Positions 23,959 through 32,156 of a stretch of 40,517 nucleotides of DNA are shown one piece after another. The position numbers and the translations under genes were made by a program. The notes below the pieces were generated by a model. The model made no database searches. It was not told where the DNA came from and saw only the letters and a program-made list of their open reading frames with translations. The stretch's first letter is position 1. Each line of letters begins with the position of its first letter. The DNA is from Candidatus Mediterraneibacter faecipullorum (lineage in GTDB: Bacteria; Bacillota; Clostridia; Lachnospirales; Lachnospiraceae), in NCBI GenBank assembly GCA_019119675.1, contig DWWO01000010.1, forward strand, positions 1-40,517. Direction: 5' to 3'.

Positions 23959-25020
23959 ATGTTGAAGAAAATGAATAAAAATACAAAAAGTAATCTTATC
24001 ACATATGGCATGGTGATCATTGCTTTTATCATCATGCAGACACTGATCGCCACGGGAAGTATCTCCAGTCTTCTGGAAGGTATCATGGTGCCGATCTGTA
24101 TCTATGTGATCATGGCAGTTTCCCTGAATCTTGTAGTAGGTATCCTTGGGGAACTGAGTCTTGGCCATGCGGGCTTTATGTGCGTGGGAGCATTTTCAAG
24201 TGCATTTTTCTCAAAATGCATGAAAGACGTGATCGAGAACGGAATTCTGCGCTTTTTGCTTGCAATGCTGATCGGCATCGCAGTTGCGGCAATTTTCGGT
24301 ATCATCATCGGTATCCCTGTGCTCCGCTTAAAAGGAGACTACCTCGCCATTGTTACACTTGCATTCGGCGAGATCATCAAGAACCTTGTCAACGTACTGT
24401 TTATCGGTAAGGATTCCAACGGATTCCATTTCTCCACAAAGGATGTGATGGGACTGAATATGGAACCGGACGGAACCGTTATTGTAAATGGTCCTCAGGG
24501 AATCACGGGTACGCCGCAGGATTCTACATTCCTGATCGGCTTTATCATGATCCTGATCACTCTGTTTATCGTGCTCAACATGATCAATTCCAGAGACGGA
24601 CGTGCGATCATGGCAATCCGCGATAACCGGATCGCGGCAGAGTCTGTGGGAATCAATATTACGAAATATAAACTGATGGCGTTTACCGTTTCAGCGGCAC
24701 TGGCCGGCGGGGCGGGCGTGCTCTATGCGCACAACCTGTCTACACTGACAGCAAACACAAACAACTTCGGATATAACCAGTCCATCATGATCCTTGTATT
24801 TGTCGTGCTGGGCGGTATTGGAAATATCAGAGGCTCGATTATTGCAGCCGTGATCCTGACACTTCTTCCGGAGCTTCTGAGAGGCCTGCAGGATTATCGT
24901 ATGTTGATCTATGCAATTGTATTGATCGCAATGATGCTCTTTAACTGGGCGCCGAAAGCGATCGAGTGGAGAGAAAAACATCTCTCTTTCTTCAGAAAGA
25001 AAAAGGAGGCTGTGAAATAA
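23959..25020 (+). CDS. livM: branched-chain amino acid ABC permease LivM
   Basis: The second permease subunit (353 residues), with about nine to ten helices. Marks are GELSLGHAGFMCVGAF near residue 70, LRLKGDYLAIVTLAFGEI near 120, IRDNRIAAESVGINITKYKL near 220, and VVLGGIGNIRGSIIAA near 275. A GTG at 23950 with AGGAGA 9 nt upstream is an alternative start; I used the ATG at 23959, behind AGGTGG. It lies 9 bp after livH and overlaps livG by one base (TAATG). Confidence 0.93.
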   Translation: MLKKMNKNTKSNLITYGMVIIAFIIMQTLIATGSISSLLEGIMVPICIYVIMAVSLNLVVGILGELSLGHAGFMCVGAFSSAFFSKCMKDVIENGILRFLLAMLIGIAVAAIFGIIIGIPVLRLKGDYLAIVTLAFGEIIKNLVNVLFIGKDSNGFHFSTKDVMGLNMEPDGTVIVNGPQGITGTPQDSTFLIGFIMILITLFIVLNMINSRDGRAIMAIRDNRIAAESVGINITKYKLMAFTVSAALAGGAGVLYAHNLSTLTANTNNFGYNQSIMILVFVVLGGIGNIRGSIIAAVILTLLPELLRGLQDYRMLIYAIVLIAMMLFNWAPKAIEWREKHLSFFRKKKEAVK

Positions 25021-25778
25021 TGGCATTACTGGAAGTAAAAAATCTGGGTATTTCATTCGGCGGTCTCCGTGCGGTGAATGCATTTGATATTTCAATTGAA
25101 AAAGAAGAACTTTACGGGCTGATCGGACCTAACGGAGCGGGGAAGACAACTGTCTTTAACCTGCTGACAGGAGTGTACAAACCGGATACAGGAAAAGTGA
25201 ACCTGGACGGGAAAGATATCACAGGGAAAAAGACTATCGATATCAGCAAGGCCGGTATCGCAAGAACGTTCCAGAATATCCGCCTTTTTAAAGATTTGAG
25301 TGTTCTGGACAATGTAAAGGTGGGACTCCACAATAAACATCATTATTCCACGATTGAGGGAATCCTGCGTCTCCCGGGATACAGAAAAGTGGAGAAAGAA
25401 ATGGATGAGCAGGCCATGGAACTTCTGAAGGTATTTAATCTGGAAGAAGCCGCACACAGAAAAGCGTCAAATCTTCCTTACGGACAGCAGAGACGTCTGG
25501 AGATCGCCAGGGCGCTGGCAACGGAGCCGAAGCTTTTGCTCCTGGATGAGCCGGCTGCCGGAATGAACCCGAATGAGACGGGAGAGCTGATGGATATGAT
25601 CCGCTTGGTGCGTGAGGAATTCCACATGACGATCCTCCTGATCGAACATGATATGAAACTGGTAAGCGGAATCTGTGAGAAATTGACAGTACTGAACTTT
25701 GGTGAGGTGCTCTGTCAGGGCAGTACATCGGAGGTACTGAACGATCCGCAGGTCATCACAGCATATCTTGGAGAATAG
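25020..25778 (+). CDS. livG: branched-chain amino acid ABC ATPase LivG
   Basis: ATP-binding subunit of 252 residues. Walker A is GPNGAGKTTVFNLLTG near residue 38, the LivG-type ARTFQNIRLFKDLSVLDNV near 80, the signature LPYGQQRRLEIARAL near 150, and Walker B LLLDEPAAGMNP near 170. The family's long IEHDMKLVSGICEKLTVLNFG segment is intact. The ATG at 25020 shares one base with the livM stop and follows AAAAGGAGGCTGTGAA. It works with LivF on the LivHM channel. Confidence 0.95.
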   Translation: MALLEVKNLGISFGGLRAVNAFDISIEKEELYGLIGPNGAGKTTVFNLLTGVYKPDTGKVNLDGKDITGKKTIDISKAGIARTFQNIRLFKDLSVLDNVKVGLHNKHHYSTIEGILRLPGYRKVEKEMDEQAMELLKVFNLEEAAHRKASNLPYGQQRRLEIARALATEPKLLLLDEPAAGMNPNETGELMDMIRLVREEFHMTILLIEHDMKLVSGICEKLTVLNFGEVLCQGSTSEVLNDPQVITAYLGE

Positions 25779-25791
25779 GAGGAAACTGGTT

Positions 25792-26502
25792 ATGGCAATG
25801 CTTGAAGTCAAAGATCTGGAAGTATATTACGGAGTTATCCAGGCAATCAAAGGCATTTCATTTGAAGTAAATAAAGGAGAGGTTATTGCATTGATCGGCG
25901 CCAACGGTGCGGGAAAAACAACAACTCTCCATACGATCACAGGGCTTATTTCCCCCAAAAAAGGTCATGTGATCTTTGAAGGCAAAGATATCACAAAAGT
26001 GCCTGCCCATAAGATTGTTTCTATGGGAATGGCACATGTCCCGGAAGGACGGCGTGTGTTTGCCGAGCTGAGTGTATATGAAAATCTGAGGATGGGTGCT
26101 TACACCCGGAAGGATAAATCGGAGATTGAAGAGAGCCTTGCAAACGTATATAAGCGTTTCCCGAGGCTGGAAGAGAGAAAGAACCAGATGGCAGGAACCT
26201 TGAGCGGCGGTGAGCAGCAGATGCTTGCCATGGGGCGTGCGCTTATGTCAAAACCGAAGATCATCCTGATGGACGAACCGTCCATGGGGCTCTCACCAAT
26301 CCTGGTCAACGAAATCTTTGATATTATCCGCGCTGTAAGTGAGAGTGGGACTACAGTCCTCCTGGTGGAGCAGAATGCGAAAAAGGCTCTTGCGATTGCG
26401 GACAGAGCCTACGTGCTCGAGACAGGAAAGATCGTGCTTGAAGGAAATGCAAAAGAACTTCTGGAGGACGATTCGATCAAGAAAGCATATCTGGGCGAGT
26501 GA
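25792..26502 (+). CDS. livF: branched-chain amino acid ABC ATPase LivF
   Basis: The second ATP-binding subunit (236 residues). Walker A GANGAGKTTTLHTI, the LivF hallmark VPEGRRVFAELSVYENLRMGA, the signature LSGGEQQMLAMGRAL and Walker B ILMDEPSMGLSP are all present. The start at 25792 follows GGAGGAAACTGGTT, 13 bp after livG. The stop region is partly duplicated: CGAGTGACATTTAT (26496) recurs as CGAGTAACATTTAT (26515). The next gene, a cytidylate-kinase-like protein, follows 64 bp later on the same strand and may be co-transcribed. Confidence 0.95.
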   Translation: MAMLEVKDLEVYYGVIQAIKGISFEVNKGEVIALIGANGAGKTTTLHTITGLISPKKGHVIFEGKDITKVPAHKIVSMGMAHVPEGRRVFAELSVYENLRMGAYTRKDKSEIEESLANVYKRFPRLEERKNQMAGTLSGGEQQMLAMGRALMSKPKIILMDEPSMGLSPILVNEIFDIIRAVSESGTTVLLVEQNAKKALAIADRAYVLETGKIVLEGNAKELLEDDSIKKAYLGE

Positions 26503-26566
26503 CATTTATCCCGACGAGTAACATTTATTATATGTGAATGTTTAAGATTTGAGGAGGTGCATCTTT

Positions 26567-27190
26567 ATGAAAAATATTGTCATTACAATTTCAAGACAGT
26601 ACGGGAGCGGGGGAAAGACGATCGGTGCGATGCTCGCGAAAGACTTAGGAATAAACTGCTACAGCCGTGAAATCCTGAGGATGGCATCGGAGGACAGCGG
26701 CATTAATGAGCGTCTCTTCGGCATGTCGGATGAGAAGATCCGCCATGCAGGCTGGTTCCGCATCCTGAACCGTCCTTACGATGGAGAACTCCTTCCGCCG
26801 GAAGACAAAGGATTTACGTCAGATGATAATCTGTTTAACTATCAGGCAAAGATAATCAAGGATCTGGCTGCAAAAGAATCCTGTGTCATTGTTGGAAGAT
26901 GTGCTGATTATGTGCTGCAGGATTATCCGAATGTAATGAGTGTATTCATCCATGCAGACAAAAAGTTTTGCCTGGACAGAGCTATGGAACGGCACAGCAT
27001 GACAGAGAAAGAAATGCAGAAGTTTATTGAGAAGACCGATGCATACAGAGGAGATTTTTACCGCTATCATACAGGCCATGAGTGGGCGGATGCGAGAAAC
27101 TATGATCTGTGCCTGGACAGCGGAAAACTCGGATTTGAGAAATGTGTGGAGGAGATCAAAGCATATAAGAAGATCCGGTTTGGAGAGTAA
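26567..27190 (+). CDS. cytidylate-kinase-like family protein (copy 2)
   Basis: A 207-residue P-loop protein of the same family as copy 1 at 22058. Parallel landmarks: VITISRQYGSGGKTIGAMLAKDLGINCYSREIL, SCVIVGRCADYVLQDYPNV, and HSMTEKEMQKFIEKTDAYRGDFYRYHTGHEW. The two are clearly related but diverged along most of their length. The start at 26567 follows GAGGAGGTGCATCTTT. Its position after livF suggests co-transcription with the liv genes. Function and substrate are unknown; CMP phosphorylation would be redundant with the true cmk at 32157. No terminator is obvious after it. Confidence 0.85.
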   Translation: MKNIVITISRQYGSGGKTIGAMLAKDLGINCYSREILRMASEDSGINERLFGMSDEKIRHAGWFRILNRPYDGELLPPEDKGFTSDDNLFNYQAKIIKDLAAKESCVIVGRCADYVLQDYPNVMSVFIHADKKFCLDRAMERHSMTEKEMQKFIEKTDAYRGDFYRYHTGHEWADARNYDLCLDSGKLGFEKCVEEIKAYKKIRFGE

Positions 27191-27269
27191 GATTTGTGTT
27201 TGTCGGAGAGACATCCTATGGTAAAGCGTCCGAAAATCAATTGGATATAGTGTGTTGACTCACGTATCC

Positions 27270-27478
27270 GGGACGGGCGGGAATGGGATGCTTCCGGCTC
27301 CGGTTACAGGGCATAAGATATAGTAACAAGCCTGCGATACAGCTAAAAGCGATCAGGGAAAGGAAGAACTTACTTCGTTCAAACAACATCCTTTCCCTAA
27401 TCAACGCCGCACCACAGGCTTTAACAATATCTAATCCCCCTCCACAGTCACCGTCAGCATCCCCTCCCCGCCCGTCCC
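27270..27478. repeat. 209-bp imperfect inverted repeat
   Basis: The segment is a long palindrome centred near 27374. The outer arms are GGGACGGGCGGG (27270-27281) and its complement at 27467-27478, then GGGATGCT, AGATAT, AAGCCTG (27328-27334 with 27415-27421) and GGGAAAGGA match across the axis with mismatches between. The arms look like two diverged, head-to-head copies of one sequence. No gene is supported. It is part of the 767-bp gene-free gap 27191-27957. Confidence 0.75.
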
Positions 27479-27480
27479 AA

Positions 27481-27600
27481 AAGGTTCATCAAAAGGGCTG
27501 TATCCGACTGATTTCCTTGCGTTCATCCGATTGGAAGTATCTCCCTGATAATCACGAAATTTACAGAAAATTAATTGAAAAGGTGAACTTTATCGACTTC
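27481..27600 (-). repeat. dispersed repeat, copy A
   Basis: About 118 bp that reappear in inverted orientation at 40399-40514. Read on the minus strand both copies contain GTCGATAAAGTTC, then CGTGATTATC, AATCGGATGAAC, and a conserved block AAATCAGTCGGATACAGCCC followed by TTTTGATGAACCTT. The last 60 bp are nearly identical; the middle is diverged. In this copy one minus-strand frame runs open through the block and the adjoining palindrome to a TAG near 27442, but it has no start codon with a ribosome site, and copy B is shifted by one base. Confidence 0.8.
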
Positions 27601-27698
27601 CTTCCCTTTCCTGCTGGTTGGGATGGGACCGTAGACGGGAGCGTTCCGGTCTTGTTTCTTCCGTTTGAAATTCGTTTTTCGGGATGGGAAATAAAGCA

Positions 27699-27829
27699 GC
27701 CGGGAGACAGGTATTGTGTACGCACCGTAGAGTAACGCCGGCACTTGGAGCGCGTTTTTTGCGCTCCTATGTACCGCTGCGTTACGGTCCGAGCGAAAGC
27801 GGGTGCGATAACAATACCTGTCTCCCGGC
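27699..27829. repeat. 131-bp nested palindrome
   Basis: Perfect 19-bp terminal arms at 27699-27717 and 27811-27829 (GCCGGGAGACAGGTATTGT and its complement). Inside are GTAACGC/GCGTTAC and, at the centre, GGAGCGC-GTTTTTT-GCGCTCC. The segment resembles a MITE or a large RNA hairpin. It lies 35 bp before the promoter of the peptidase gene. Confidence 0.8.
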
Positions 27830-27863
27830 GGATACTTTGTTAGCACGGAAAAACGGAATTTAT

Positions 27864-27892
27864 TTGTACTCTCCGCTTTTTGGTGGTATCAT
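27864..27892 (+). promoter_or_regulatory. candidate promoter for the Xaa-Pro aminopeptidase gene
   Basis: TTGTAC (27864-27869), a 17-bp spacer and TATCAT (27887-27892), about 65 bp before the start codon. Confidence 0.5.
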
Positions 27893-27957
27893 ATTAAAGC
27901 AAAATAAGGTGCCGAATATCCTCTTTTAAATTCGCACTGTTTACAGGAGGAATTTCT

Positions 27958-29748
27958 ATGAATATATCTGAACGGCTCGCGGCTCTGCGCCGTGAGATGG
28001 AGCAGGAGAGTATTGATATCTATATCGTACCGTCTGACGATTTTCACCAGAGTGAGTATGTGGGGGAATATTTTAAGGCCCGCCAGTTTATCACGGGATT
28101 TACGGGATCAGCCGGGACCGCTGTGATCACAAAGAATATGGCAGGTCTGTGGACGGATGGAAGGTATTTCATTCAGGCAGAAAAAGAGCTGGCTGGCAGC
28201 GGCATCACACTTTTTAAATCAGGGGAACCGGGAGTGGATACGATCGAACAGTTTCTCGAAAAAGAGCTTCCGTCAATGGGAGTCATCGGATTCGACGGAC
28301 GGACTGTCGGAGTAAATACCGGCAAGCGTTATGCGCAGATTGCCGCAGAGAAAGAAGGCCGTGTATTTTATCAGGCCGATCTGATCGGAAGAATTTGGAA
28401 TGACCGGCCGCAGCTCCCGATGGGAAAAGCATTTCTTCTGGGCGAAAAATACAGCGGAGAAAACACCACATCCAAATTACAGAGAGTACGAGAAGAAATG
28501 AAGAAGGTTTCCGCGAATATCCATCTCCTTTCTAGTCTTGATGATATCGCATGGCTTTTGAATATCCGTGGAAGCGACATTGCATACTGTCCTCTTGTCC
28601 TGTCATACATGATGGTCTATGAAGATCATGCAGAATTATATGCGGATGAAAAGAAATTCCCGGAAAAAGTCCTCAATGAACTGAAGAAAAACGAGATTTT
28701 TATGAAACCCTACAACGATATATATGCTGCGGTAAAGAACATAAATCCGACTTCTGTCATTCTGCTGGATCCTGAAAGGGTAAACTACACACTTTATCAG
28801 AACATTCCGAAAAAAGCGATGATCACAGAGCGGGAGAATCCGGAAGTTCTCATGAAATGCATTAAAAATGACACAGAGATAAAAAACACAAAAAAGGCGC
28901 ATCTTAAAGACGCAGTCGCTCACACAAAGTTTATGTTCTGGCTGAAACATGCAGCTGGATCGGATGATATTGTCACGGAAATATCAGCATCGGATAAACT
29001 GGAATCTTTCCGGGCACAACAGGAAGGTTATCTGGGTGCCAGCTTTGCGCCGATCAGCGCATTCGGCGAACACGGAGCCATCGTCCATTACAGTGCAACG
29101 CCGGAATCCGGCGTTACGCTTCACAAAGGCGGGATGCTGCTGACAGACACCGGAGGACACTACTGGGAAGGATCAACTGATATTACCCGTACTGTAGCTA
29201 TCGGTGAAATATCGCAGAGAGAAAAAGAAGATTTCACCCTTGTTGCAAGGGCGATGCTCCGGTTAATGAACGCCGTCTTTCTCCATGGATGCAGCGGAGC
29301 AAATCTGGACTGCATTGCGCGTGAAGTTTTCTGGAAAGAACGGGTCAGCTTCAATCATGGCACCGGGCATGGCGTAGGATACCTGCTTAACGTCCATGAA
29401 GCCCCCATAAATTTCCGATGGAAAGAAGGAAATATCCCGGCGCAGGTCCTTGAACGCAATATGATCATCACTGATGAACCAGGGATCTATATTGAAGGCT
29501 CCCATGGCATCCGTCTGGAAAATGAACTTCTTGTGTGTGAAGATGAGACAAATGAGTATGGACAGTTCATGCATTTTGAACCTCTGACATTTGTTCCTAT
29601 CGATCTTGATGCACTCCTGCCCGAACGGATGACAGAAGAAGAGCGGGACATGCTGAACAATTATCACAGATCAGTGTATGAAAAAGTATCTCCTTATCTG
29701 AATAAAGAAGAGCAGGAATGGCTGAAGCAATATACAAGGCCCATATAG
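27958..29748 (+). CDS. Xaa-Pro aminopeptidase (M24B, long form)
   Basis: A 596-residue cytoplasmic metallopeptidase that removes an N-terminal residue before proline. It has the three-part layout of long aminopeptidase P: two creatinase-like N-terminal domains (about 1-310) and a C-terminal pita-bread domain. Metal ligands are visible in LLTDTGGHYWEGSTDITRTV (two Asp), HGTGHGVGYLLNVHE (His), ITDEPGIYIEG (Glu) and IRLENELLV (Glu). The length fits the ~600-residue class rather than the ~350-residue PepQ type. The start follows TTACAGGAGGAATTTCT. It stands first after the repeat-filled gap, with an RpiR-type regulator 81 bp downstream. Confidence 0.94.
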   Translation: MNISERLAALRREMEQESIDIYIVPSDDFHQSEYVGEYFKARQFITGFTGSAGTAVITKNMAGLWTDGRYFIQAEKELAGSGITLFKSGEPGVDTIEQFLEKELPSMGVIGFDGRTVGVNTGKRYAQIAAEKEGRVFYQADLIGRIWNDRPQLPMGKAFLLGEKYSGENTTSKLQRVREEMKKVSANIHLLSSLDDIAWLLNIRGSDIAYCPLVLSYMMVYEDHAELYADEKKFPEKVLNELKKNEIFMKPYNDIYAAVKNINPTSVILLDPERVNYTLYQNIPKKAMITERENPEVLMKCIKNDTEIKNTKKAHLKDAVAHTKFMFWLKHAAGSDDIVTEISASDKLESFRAQQEGYLGASFAPISAFGEHGAIVHYSATPESGVTLHKGGMLLTDTGGHYWEGSTDITRTVAIGEISQREKEDFTLVARAMLRLMNAVFLHGCSGANLDCIAREVFWKERVSFNHGTGHGVGYLLNVHEAPINFRWKEGNIPAQVLERNMIITDEPGIYIEGSHGIRLENELLVCEDETNEYGQFMHFEPLTFVPIDLDALLPERMTEEERDMLNNYHRSVYEKVSPYLNKEEQEWLKQYTRPI

Positions 29749-29765
29749 TACTGCTGTTTTAAATG

Positions 29766-29794
29766 TTGCAGTTTTGCCCTGAATCTGATACAAA
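29766..29794 (+). promoter_or_regulatory. candidate promoter for the RpiR-type regulator
   Basis: TTGCAG (29766-29771), a 17-bp spacer and TACAAA (29789-29794), 35 bp before the start codon. Confidence 0.4.
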
Positions 29795-29829
29795 TATTAA
29801 GAAATCTAAAATGAGGAATAAAGAATAAA

Positions 29830-30831
29830 ATGGAAACTACAGAAACAACTACAAATGAGCTGATTCTCCGGATTGATGAGAAATACGCCAAAATGAGTAA
29901 AGGGCAGAAAAGGCTTGCCGACTATGTAAGGAAGAATTATGACAAAGCCGTCTTCCTGACCGCTGCAAAGCTTGGTGAAACCGTGGGCGTGAGTGAATCA
30001 ACGGTTGTCCGCTTTGCCATACAGCTCGGCTATAAAGGATATCCGGGATTTCAGAAAGCGCTGGAAGAACTGGTCCGCACAAAACTGAACTCCATACAAA
30101 GAATGGAAGTGACCTACGGAAGAATCAGCCAGAGCGAAATCCTGGAAACCGTGCTTCATTCTGACATAGAAAAGATCAAGCAGACGTTGGATGTGATCGA
30201 CCATAAAGCTTTTAATCTTGCCATTGACACGATTCTGAATGCCCGCAAAATTTATGTCATCGGTATCCGGAGCTGTGCACCTCTGGCATCGTTTTTCAGC
30301 TTTTACCTGAATCTTGTCTGCGACAATGTGACTCCGGTAACTACAAACAGCTCAAGCGAGATTTTTGAACAGCTCATCCGTATCGGTGAGGAAGATGTGA
30401 TCGTCGGGATCAGTTTCCCGCGGTATTCTATGCGTACGTTAAAAGCTTTGGAATTTGCCAGCAACAGAAAGGCAAAAGTGATCACACTGACAGACAGTGT
30501 CCATTCGCCAATGAACCTGTATTCTTCATGTAACCTGATCGCCCGGAGTGATATGGCATCTATTGTGGATTCCCTTGTCGCCCCGCTCAGTGTGATCAAT
30601 TCTCTGATCGTGGCGCTGTGTATGAAGAAGCAGAAAGAAGTGATATCGACTCTGGAAACACTGGAGGATATCTGGGGCGAATACCAGGTATACAGCGGAG
30701 ACGAATTAAATCCGGTCGGCACATCATTTCCAGTAGAAAAATCCACTGATACTGCTGATACCGACAAAAGGACATCTGACAGAAGAAAAGTTTCAGATGA
30801 AGACTCAGGTGAAAGGGATATATATGAGTAA
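29830..30831 (+). CDS. MurR/RpiR-family transcriptional regulator
   Basis: A 333-residue regulator with an N-terminal helix-turn-helix (KMSKGQKRLADYVRKNYDKAVFLTAAKLGETVGVSESTVVRFA, about 18-60) and a C-terminal SIS sugar-phosphate binding domain (about 125-260; KIYVIGIRSCAPLASFFSFYL, then VIVGISFPRYSMRTLKALEFA). Such proteins respond to phosphosugars. The last ~45 residues are a charged, low-complexity tail. The ribosome site is weak (AGGAAT). The next gene overlaps its end by 8 bp. No sugar-catabolic gene adjoins it, so its target is unclear; a peptidase and a flavoprotein are its only close neighbours. Confidence 0.9.
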   Translation: METTETTTNELILRIDEKYAKMSKGQKRLADYVRKNYDKAVFLTAAKLGETVGVSESTVVRFAIQLGYKGYPGFQKALEELVRTKLNSIQRMEVTYGRISQSEILETVLHSDIEKIKQTLDVIDHKAFNLAIDTILNARKIYVIGIRSCAPLASFFSFYLNLVCDNVTPVTTNSSSEIFEQLIRIGEEDVIVGISFPRYSMRTLKALEFASNRKAKVITLTDSVHSPMNLYSSCNLIARSDMASIVDSLVAPLSVINSLIVALCMKKQKEVISTLETLEDIWGEYQVYSGDELNPVGTSFPVEKSTDTADTDKRTSDRRKVSDEDSGERDIYE

Positions 30832-32080
30832 AGTGCTGATCATAGGCGGCGGTGCCGCCGGGATGATGGCGGCTGCTTTTGCCGCGAAAAACGGAAATAG
30901 AGTTGAAGTGTTCGAAAAAAACGAAAAGCTTGGGAAAAAACTTTTTATTACGGGAAAAGGCAGATGCAATATTACAAACGCTGCGGATCTGGAGGATTTC
31001 TTTCCTGCCGTGACCAGCAATCCGAAATTCCTTTACAGTGCGTTTTACAGCTTTACCAACGAACAGGTCATTTCATTTTTTGAAGAACTTGGCGTGAAGA
31101 CAAAAGTGGAACGGGGCGGAAGAGTATTCCCGGTTTCAGACCATTCTTCCGATGTGATCCAGGCCCTGAAAAGTGAGATGGAGCGGCTTGGGGTAAAGAT
31201 AAATCTGAACGCTGAAGTAAAAGAGCTGATCACTGAAAAGAGTTCTACCGGAGAAACAGTGAATGGAATCCGGCTTGTCTCCGGGAAGAAAATATCCGGA
31301 GACGCTGTCATTGTTGCAACCGGCGGTATTTCCTATCCGTCCACCGGATCTACTGGAGACGGGTATCGTTTTGCACGCAGATGTGGTCACAAAGTATCTG
31401 AACTTTCCCCGTCTCTCGTGCCAATGGAAGTGAAAGAATGGTATGCAGGTGAACTGATGGGACTTTCTCTCCGCAATATTGAGATTCGTATTACAGACGG
31501 TAAGAAGAAGCTGTATCAGGAATTCGGCGAGATGCTCTTTACCCACTACGGCGTGACAGGGCCGGTCATCCTGAGTGCCAGCAGTGTTGTCGGAAAAAAG
31601 CTCAAAGATACAGAACTCACGCTTCACATCGACCTGAAGCCCGCGCTGACAGAAGAACAGCTGGACAAACGTGTGCTGCGGGAATTCGAAACCAACCACA
31701 ACCGTCAGTTTAAAAACGCGGTGGACAGTCTTTTCCCTTCAAAGCTCCGTCCGGTGATCGTAGAACTCTCCGGCATTCCTGAAGAAAAGAAAGTCCATGA
31801 GATCACAAAAGAAGAACGTCTCCGATTCGTCCGCCTTATCAAAGACTTTACTATGACGCTGACAGGACTGCGCGGCTATAATGAAGCTATTATCACAAAG
31901 GGCGGCGTATCCGTTAAAGAAATTGATCCGGGAACAATGGAATCAAAGCTGATAAAAGGACTCTATTTCGCCGGGGAGGTTCTGGACCTGGACGCAGTGA
32001 CCGGAGGATATAATCTGCAGATTGCATGGAGCACAGGATATCTAGCCGGGATAAATGCCGGTGTAGAGGGGAAAGGTTAA
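30824..32080 (+). CDS. HI0933/YhiN/BaiN-family flavoprotein
   Basis: A 418-residue FAD-dependent protein. The dinucleotide fold is at the start (KVLIIGGGAAGMMAAAFAAKNG), followed by LGKKLFITGKGRCNITN, the family hallmark near residue 40, then VIVATGGISYPSTGSTGDGY near 165, and the closing GLYFAGEVLDLDAVTGGYNLQIAWSTGYLAG. BaiN of Clostridium scindens belongs to this family and has been linked to bile-acid reduction, but most members have no known substrate and no other bai gene is here, so that role should not be assumed. The ATG at 30824 follows GAAAGGGATATAT and overlaps the regulator stop by 8 bp. In many clostridia this gene precedes cmk, as here. Confidence 0.9.
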   Translation: MSKVLIIGGGAAGMMAAAFAAKNGNRVEVFEKNEKLGKKLFITGKGRCNITNAADLEDFFPAVTSNPKFLYSAFYSFTNEQVISFFEELGVKTKVERGGRVFPVSDHSSDVIQALKSEMERLGVKINLNAEVKELITEKSSTGETVNGIRLVSGKKISGDAVIVATGGISYPSTGSTGDGYRFARRCGHKVSELSPSLVPMEVKEWYAGELMGLSLRNIEIRITDGKKKLYQEFGEMLFTHYGVTGPVILSASSVVGKKLKDTELTLHIDLKPALTEEQLDKRVLREFETNHNRQFKNAVDSLFPSKLRPVIVELSGIPEEKKVHEITKEERLRFVRLIKDFTMTLTGLRGYNEAIITKGGVSVKEIDPGTMESKLIKGLYFAGEVLDLDAVTGGYNLQIAWSTGYLAGINAGVEGKG

Positions 32081-32087
32081 TAAGCCC

Positions 32088-32116
32088 TTGTCCATTCCCG
32101 ATCTTCGGGTTATACT
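32088..32116 (+). promoter_or_regulatory. promoter for cmk-ispH-rpsA
   Basis: TTGTCC (32088-32093), exactly 17 bp, and TATACT (32111-32116). The spacer is itself a small palindrome, CCCGA-TCT-TCGGG. It starts 8 bp after the flavoprotein stop codon. Confidence 0.6.
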
Positions 32117-32156
32117 ATAAAAGTTGAAGATTGAAATATTGGGAGGAATGAAGAAC

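Noticed and set aside
27283-27735. 150-codon plus-strand frame in the repeat gap
   Set aside because: It crosses a palindrome and a dispersed repeat, has no ribosome site, and shows no protein family features.
27270-27829. CRISPR array or tRNA cluster
   Set aside because: The repeats are inverted arms, not regularly spaced direct repeats, and no tRNA cloverleaf was found.
30824-32080. Bile-acid reductase BaiN as a firm call
   Set aside because: The HI0933/YhiN family is broad and no other bai gene is present; only the family is claimed.
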